The notes under the pieces were generated by a model, which worked only from the letters and a program-made list of their open reading frames with translations, was not told the DNA's origin and did no database searches. A DNA stretch of 45,469 nucleotides from Anaerolineae bacterium (GTDB lineage: Bacteria > Chloroflexota > Anaerolineae > 4572-78 > J111). The translations under genes and the position numbers were made by a program. The stretch covers positions 1 to 45,469 of the forward strand of contig JAHDWA010000071.1 of assembly GCA_023382535.1 (NCBI GenBank), in the 5' to 3' direction. Each line of letters starts with the position of its first letter. Within the stretch, counting starts at the first letter, position 1. Of the stretch, positions 41,488-45,469 are shown one piece after another.

Positions 41488-42759
41488 CTAAATTGCATCA
41501 ACAGCATAGCTCTCATTTACTTCGACCGAAACGCCGGGTTGAGGAGCGAGCAAGCCGGCGTTAATCATAGCCCAGGTGGCATCACCGATGGCCGAGGCTT
41601 CCAGGCCGAGTTTGGCCGGGACAATCCGCACTCGACGCGCATGGACTTCAAAGGCTCGCAGCTTAACCGCCTGGCGCAGGGGTTCAAGCAGCGTCTCGCC
41701 CGCGGTCTCCGCGACACCCCCGCCGACGATGACGATCTCCGGGTTGAGAAAATTGACGACGTTAGCGATGCCCATGCCCAAATAACGCCCCGTTTCATTC
41801 AGAATGCTCCGGGCAAAATCATCGCCCAACCTGGCGGCTTTGACCACGGTAGCAACGGTTACATCCTCCAGCTTATCTCTGACGAGGGTGCGGATAGAGG
41901 AGGCCGCGCCTTGCTTTAAGCCTTTGATCGCCCGCTCTACAATCGCCGGCCCTGCCGCCAATCGTTCCAGGCAGCCGTAATTGCCGCAGCGGCAGAGAGG
42001 TCCATCCTCGTCCACCGTCATATGCCCAATTTCTCCGGCAACGCCGTCAGCGCCCCAATATAATTGTTCACCGATGACAATACCCGAGCCAATACCGCTG
42101 CCCACATTGATACAAATCAGATTCCGGGCGCCCTTGCCGGCCCCGAAATGAGTTTCTCCTATGGCCAGCGCGGCGCTTACATCGAGGATATGAATGGGCA
42201 GATTAAGCTGCTCTCTTAACAGGGTGCGTAACGGCACCTGTTCCCACCCCAGGTTGACCGCTTTGACCACCATCCCATTCGCGGCGTCAATCATGCCGGG
42301 TACAGAAATACCCAAGCCCACCAGGGCTTCAGCAGGCATCCCCGAAACGCGGATTACCTCTTGGGTCGCTTCATGGATGAGCCGCGCTCCCTCAGCTCCA
42401 TCAATTTCTCCCTGGTACGTATGGACAATTTTGGCAAGCGGGCGAGCATCCAAATCGGTGATTACCGCGACCAGCCGGTTTGCCCGCAGGTCAACCCCCA
42501 CGGCGGCAAAAGCGTTTGGATTAAATTTAAATAATTTCGGTTTCCGGCCCCCGGCGGAACTGCCAATACCATCCTCTTGAACCAGTCCCAAATCAACCAA
42601 TTCCTCCACAATGGAAAAAGCGGTGGCGGGGGTTAGATGGGTTAAACGGGCCAAGCTCACCCGCGAAACTGGTCCGTTCTCCCGGATGAGTTGCAGAATG
42701 GCGGACCGATTCATTTGCCGGACCAGATGTACGTTGCCAGATTTCAACTTATTGCCCAT
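41488..42759 (-). CDS. ROK family transcriptional regulator
   Basis: A 423-aa ROK repressor of the NagC/XylR/Mlc type. The N-terminal winged helix reads VHLVRQMNRSAILQLIREN and SLARLTHLTPATAFSIVEEL. The ROK sugar-kinase-like domain follows: GVDLRANRLVAVITDLDA, the zinc motif CRCGNYGCLE and the phosphate loop INVGSGIGSGIVIGEQ. DNA binding is usually relieved by a sugar or sugar acid. I prefer the ATG at 42759 (MGNKLKSGN), which gives the normal short lead before the helix-turn-helix; an upstream ATG at 42843 adds 28 residues of unlikely sequence. It is divergent from an ABC importer and heads the leftward operon. Confidence 0.92.
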   Translation of the reverse strand: MGNKLKSGNVHLVRQMNRSAILQLIRENGPVSRVSLARLTHLTPATAFSIVEELVDLGLVQEDGIGSSAGGRKPKLFKFNPNAFAAVGVDLRANRLVAVITDLDARPLAKIVHTYQGEIDGAEGARLIHEATQEVIRVSGMPAEALVGLGISVPGMIDAANGMVVKAVNLGWEQVPLRTLLREQLNLPIHILDVSAALAIGETHFGAGKGARNLICINVGSGIGSGIVIGEQLYWGADGVAGEIGHMTVDEDGPLCRCGNYGCLERLAAGPAIVERAIKGLKQGAASSIRTLVRDKLEDVTVATVVKAARLGDDFARSILNETGRYLGMGIANVVNFLNPEIVIVGGGVAETAGETLLEPLRQAVKLRAFEVHARRVRIVPAKLGLEASAIGDATWAMINAGLLAPQPGVSVEVNESYAVDAI

Positions 42760-42899
42760 GTGTGCAAACTGACTTCTGTGATTATCTTGCCTATTTTCGG
42801 CCAAGTAAATCCACAGGTATAAATCTTTTATTATTATAGTCATTAAAATAAGTCAAAGTGTAACACGAAGTTTTATTGCTGTCAAGGGCAAATTGAGTC

Positions 42900-42928
42900 T
42901 TGCAATTAAAGAAAATGTGTGTTATACT
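42900..42928 (+). promoter_or_regulatory. promoter of the ABC importer
   Basis: TTGCAA (42900-42905), 17-base spacer, TATACT (42923-42928): a good sigma-70-type promoter, giving a leader of roughly 170 bases before the binding-protein ATG. Confidence 0.72.
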
Positions 42929-42941
42929 CGGCTCATTCCCA

Positions 42942-42963
42942 TATAGTTTTTATAACTACTATA
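42942..42963. promoter_or_regulatory. candidate ROK operator (inverted repeat)
   Basis: TATAGT (42942-42947) and ACTATA (42958-42963), ten-base AT-rich centre, starting 13 bases after the -10. The place and AT-rich dyad fit a repressor site for the adjacent ROK regulator. Confidence 0.5.
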
Positions 42964-43108
42964 AAATGTTTGGTCGAAGGGTCAGCTATAGCCGATCTTA
43001 CCGGCGAGATGGAGGTGCTGATTGAAAAAATCTCTATCGAGCAGTTGAAGAAATTTTATTTAATCTGGCAACATTATTAGTTGGTTATGTCCATAGGAGG
43101 AAGAAGTC

Positions 43109-44389
43109 ATGTCAACGAAATGGGAGAATGTCTCCATCCGCGGGTCACTCCGGGGCCAAAATCAGCGGGCGATTCTTTTTCTGGCGATTATCACCGCCCT
43201 CTTGGTGTTAGGTGCTCAGTGTGGCGCACCGGCCGCTCCTGAAAGAGTTGTCGAAACCGTCGTCGTCAAAGAAACCGTCATTGTTGAGAAAGAAGTGATT
43301 GTAGAGAAAGAAGTTGTGGTCACGGCTGCGCCGGTTGCGGAGACGGAGACAGAGCCGGCAGACCTTTCGGCCATCATGGGCGCCCAGCTAAACTTTATTG
43401 GCTGGTTAGGTTATGAAGATGCCGAAGCGTTCAAAGATTTTTACGATGAGACCGGGATTGTTCTCAACGCCACTTATCCCAGCAATCTGGAAGAGGTCAG
43501 CAGCCTCTACAAGGCGGGAGGCCCTGGCAGCTACGATATCGGCGTTGGCATGAACCGTTACATTATGGTTATGTACGACCAAGGGATTCTGGAGCCTCTG
43601 GATGAATCCAAGTTACCCAACCTCAAAGAGATGCTGCCCGTTTTTCAGGATGAGAATTGGTGGGGACGGATTGACGGCAAACTCTACGTTGTCCCGGCTT
43701 TTGTTGGCTTTGACGCCATCTGCTACCGGGCCGACCTGGTGCCAGAACCGGATTGGAATTTCTACCAGAAAGAAGAGTATATCGGCAAATACGGCATGAC
43801 CAACAATCCCCTGGGCAGCATGTACTTGTGGGCGATGACTTTAGGCAAAAGCCTGGATGCCAGAACATGGACGCAGGATGACCTGGCCGAGATTAAGGCG
43901 CTTGGGATGGAGCAATTTAAGAATGCCAAGACCATTGTTAACGGCGAAGGCGAGACCCAAGATTTGCTCATCCGCGGCGATATTGTGCTGAACAACAATT
44001 GTCATGAGGGTATTGCTGCCCGCGCTCGCGAAGCCGGCGTTGATGTGGTTGCCGTTGTCCCGGAAGGGCCGGTGAAAATGTGGGCGGATTATTATTTTAT
44101 TTATAAGGATTCCAAGAATGTAGAAGCTGCCCACGCCTGGATCAATCACGCGATAGGCGCGGAAGCTATGGCCCACATGACCACGGCCATGGGCTTTGCG
44201 CCTCCCAACGAAAAGGCCTATTCCCTCATTGATCCTGAACTGGCCAAAAAACTGGGCTGGCCGAATGTTAATGAATTGATCAAAAATGCCCCCCTCAGTG
44301 TATTGCCCGACCCTGATGCCCAACCGCCTAATGTCACCGTTGATGAAATGTACAAGGCCTACGACGAGATTGTAAGTTCAAGCAATTAA
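43109..44389 (+). CDS. ABC transporter substrate-binding protein, family 1/PotD-like
   Basis: A 426-aa exported binding protein. Residues 21-37 are a hydrophobic leader; Cys38 in LVLGAQCGAP may be lipidated, though Gln at -1 is unusual for a lipobox. A repetitive Val/Glu/Lys tether follows (VVVKETVIVEKEVIVEKEVV, ~48-70), a style common in Chloroflexota receptors. The domain then reads INFIGWLGYED-like (here LNFIGWLGYEDAEAF), PSNLEEVSSLYKAG, DENWWGRIDGKLYVVPAFVGFDA and AHAWINHAIGAEA, like spermidine/putrescine or sugar-acid receptors. AGGAGG precedes the ATG. Paired with the ATPase gene downstream; ligand probably linked to the divergent catabolic operon. Confidence 0.92.
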   Translation: MSTKWENVSIRGSLRGQNQRAILFLAIITALLVLGAQCGAPAAPERVVETVVVKETVIVEKEVIVEKEVVVTAAPVAETETEPADLSAIMGAQLNFIGWLGYEDAEAFKDFYDETGIVLNATYPSNLEEVSSLYKAGGPGSYDIGVGMNRYIMVMYDQGILEPLDESKLPNLKEMLPVFQDENWWGRIDGKLYVVPAFVGFDAICYRADLVPEPDWNFYQKEEYIGKYGMTNNPLGSMYLWAMTLGKSLDARTWTQDDLAEIKALGMEQFKNAKTIVNGEGETQDLLIRGDIVLNNNCHEGIAARAREAGVDVVAVVPEGPVKMWADYYFIYKDSKNVEAAHAWINHAIGAEAMAHMTTAMGFAPPNEKAYSLIDPELAKKLGWPNVNELIKNAPLSVLPDPDAQPPNVTVDEMYKAYDEIVSSSN

Positions 44390-44407
44390 GCCCCCAGGAT
44401 GAATTGC

Positions 44408-44450
44408 CCGGAAGGCAGAAATCTGCTTCGATGCAGGTGCTGCCTTCCGG
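44408..44450 (+). repeat. hairpin between binding-protein and ATPase genes
   Basis: CCGGAAGGCAG (44408-44418) pairs perfectly with CTGCCTTCCGG (44440-44450), 21-base loop, followed only by TTTCT. It may cause partial termination or protect the binding-protein message, so the receptor is made in excess over the ATPase. Confidence 0.78.
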
Positions 44451-44478
44451 TTTCTAAGGCGAGAAGGTTACTGGACCC

Positions 44479-45469
44479 ATGAGTCAAACCGTATCTTTTA
44501 CAGGGGTAACGAAATACTTTGGTGAGGTTAAGGCCCTGGATAACATCAACCTTGAAGTTCAACCCGGTGAGTTCCTGTCGCTGCTGGGGCCGAGCGGTTG
44601 TGGCAAAACAACTTTACTACGCATCTGCGCTGGATTGGAAACTCCGACAAAGGGACGAATTTTTTTGGAAGGCAAGGATGTGACGGATGTCCCCGCCTAT
44701 AAACGCCCGGTCAACATGGTTTTTCAGCGCTGGGCGCTTTTTCCGCACAAAACTGTGGCTGAAAATGTAGCCTTTGGTCTCATCGTGAAAAAGGTTCCGC
44801 GCGCCGAGACTGCCAGGCAGGTGCGTTTCATGCTGGAACTGGTAAAAATGGCGGGGTACGAAGATCGTTATCCCAAGCAACTCAGTGGGGGCCAGTCCCA
44901 ACGGGTCGCCCTGGCCCGGGCCCTGGTTATGCAGCCCAAAGTATTACTGATGGACGAACCCCTTGGCTCCCTGGATTTAAAGCTGCGCCGGGAGATGCAA
45001 ATCGAACTGATTAATATTCATAAACGTTTGGGCACGACTTTCGTCTATGTTACTCACGACCAGGAAGAGGCGCTGACGATGTCGGACCGGATTGTGGTCA
45101 TGAGCCATGGCGTCATCGTCCAGGATGGAACCCCAACGCAGATTTATCAAAAGCCCAATTCTGTATTTGCCGCCCAGTTCATCGGCGAGACCATCCTGTT
45201 CAAAGGCAGAGTCGAGGCCCAGGATGAAAGGTACAGCCGGGTTGCGGTCGGCGCCTTTACCCTCGTTTGCCCCCGAAAAGACGACTTGCAGCTTAACCAG
45301 GAAGTTTTTGTATCAATCCGGCCGGAGCGAGTTCGGATTGCCCACGCACCCGGCAATGGCCTCGATAATCATCTTGAAGGTCATATTGTCAATACAATTT
45401 TTAAAGGACCGGCCGTGTACTATCAGGTAGAGATACCGGGCGGCCAACTTATTACGGTTCAACAGAATT
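44479..45469 (+). CDS. ABC transporter ATP-binding protein, PotA-like (cut by window end)
   Basis: The first 330 residues of an importer ATPase; the frame is open to the last base. It carries Walker A GPSGCGKT (37-44), the Q-loop VFQRWALFPH (Gln83), signature LSGGQSQR (135-142), Walker B VLLMDEP with Glu160, and the H-loop VTHDQEEA (His193). A TOBE-type C-terminal domain follows (GETILFKGRVEA, then VSIRPERVRIA). This is the PotA/CysA/MalK class. ATG at 44479 lies 89 bases after the binding-protein stop, with a hairpin between. The permease genes should follow outside the window. Confidence 0.94.
   Translation, partial: MSQTVSFTGVTKYFGEVKALDNINLEVQPGEFLSLLGPSGCGKTTLLRICAGLETPTKGRIFLEGKDVTDVPAYKRPVNMVFQRWALFPHKTVAENVAFGLIVKKVPRAETARQVRFMLELVKMAGYEDRYPKQLSGGQSQRVALARALVMQPKVLLMDEPLGSLDLKLRREMQIELINIHKRLGTTFVYVTHDQEEALTMSDRIVVMSHGVIVQDGTPTQIYQKPNSVFAAQFIGETILFKGRVEAQDERYSRVAVGAFTLVCPRKDDLQLNQEVFVSIRPERVRIAHAPGNGLDNHLEGHIVNTIFKGPAVYYQVEIPGGQLITVQQN

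Larger units (their letters stand above)
42760..43108. other. divergent regulatory region and leader
   Basis: About 350 bases between the ROK gene and the ABC importer. It holds the rightward promoter at 42900 and the inverted repeat at 42942. An open stretch at about 43010-43081 (starting MEVLIEKISIEQ and ending at TAG) is a possible small leader frame without a good ribosome site. AGGAGG (43097-43102) serves the binding-protein gene. Confidence 0.6.

Noticed and set aside
43250..43330. VEKE-coding repeat as a phase-variable tract
   Set aside because: Repeats are imperfect at DNA level and in multiples of three; it is an ordinary tether of Chloroflexota binding proteins.
1..45469. tRNA, rRNA, CRISPR, origin or prophage genes
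   Set aside because: No sequence with these features was recognised on reading both strands.

Overview
The window is a bacterial chromosome segment that looks like Chloroflexota (Anaerolineae/Caldilineae type). This is an inference from gene content: a MalT-like LuxR regulator with an AAA+/TPR body, ABC solute-binding proteins (one with a VVE/VEKE-rich tether after the signal anchor), two LLM-class F420-type flavin oxidoreductases plus a fragment of a third, and many peptidase and amidase genes. I saw no rRNA, tRNA, CRISPR array, origin or intact mobile element.

Region A (0.3-10.1 kb): a hydrolase neighbourhood around a 956-aa MalT-like LuxR regulator. On the left, reading leftward, are a CPBP membrane protease and an alpha/beta hydrolase. 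To the right are a serine beta-lactamase-like hydrolase, a small membrane protein, a type-B carboxylesterase, a second CPBP protease and an 82-aa protein. Three promoters here (before the first CPBP gene, the beta-lactamase-like gene and the carboxylesterase) are copies of one module: an AAAATCAACCCCC box, an ACTTT(T)GG..ACTGAC segment and a TATACT -10. This suggests a small regulon controlled by the regulator in its middle.

Region B (10.1-11.4 kb): no intact gene; a decayed reading frame lies on the minus strand.

Region C (29.7-11.5 kb, all minus strand): about 18 kb of tightly spaced genes that look like one catabolic and uptake locus. In transcription order: threonine/serine dehydratase, LLM oxidoreductase, family-5 (peptide-type) binding lipoprotein, AtzE/GatA-like amidase, AtzG-like small subunit, DppB- and DppC-like permeases, M14 carboxypeptidase, AstE/aspartoacylase-like hydrolase, M42 aminopeptidase, a second family-5 binding protein with an N-terminal LysM-like domain, two SDR dehydrogenases, a leucine-type binding protein without a signal peptide, a second LLM oxidoreductase, a URO-D family protein and a RidA protein. 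It fits import and stepwise breakdown of peptide or amide compounds. No ABC ATPase for these permeases is present. A scrap of a Gfo/Idh/MocA dehydrogenase sits between the URO-D and RidA genes.

Region D (29.7-30.9 kb): intergenic, with an LLM-oxidoreductase C-terminal fragment bracketed by two inverted copies of the same terminator hairpin. Region E (30.9-35.0 kb, plus strand): ureohydrolase (agmatinase-like), MFS transporter, EamA transporter, then an M24 peptidase pseudogene with an internal deletion.

Region F (35.0-45.5 kb): a ROK regulator heads a leftward operon (cupin, DUF4838/GH-like protein, a LamG domain split by a seven-bladed propeller, LarA-type racemase homologue, D-2-hydroxyacid dehydrogenase). 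Divergent from it is an ABC importer (family-1/PotD-like binding protein, then a PotA-like ATPase cut by the window end). This looks like a sugar-acid or hydroxy-acid uptake and conversion locus with an operator-like inverted repeat just after the divergent -10 box.
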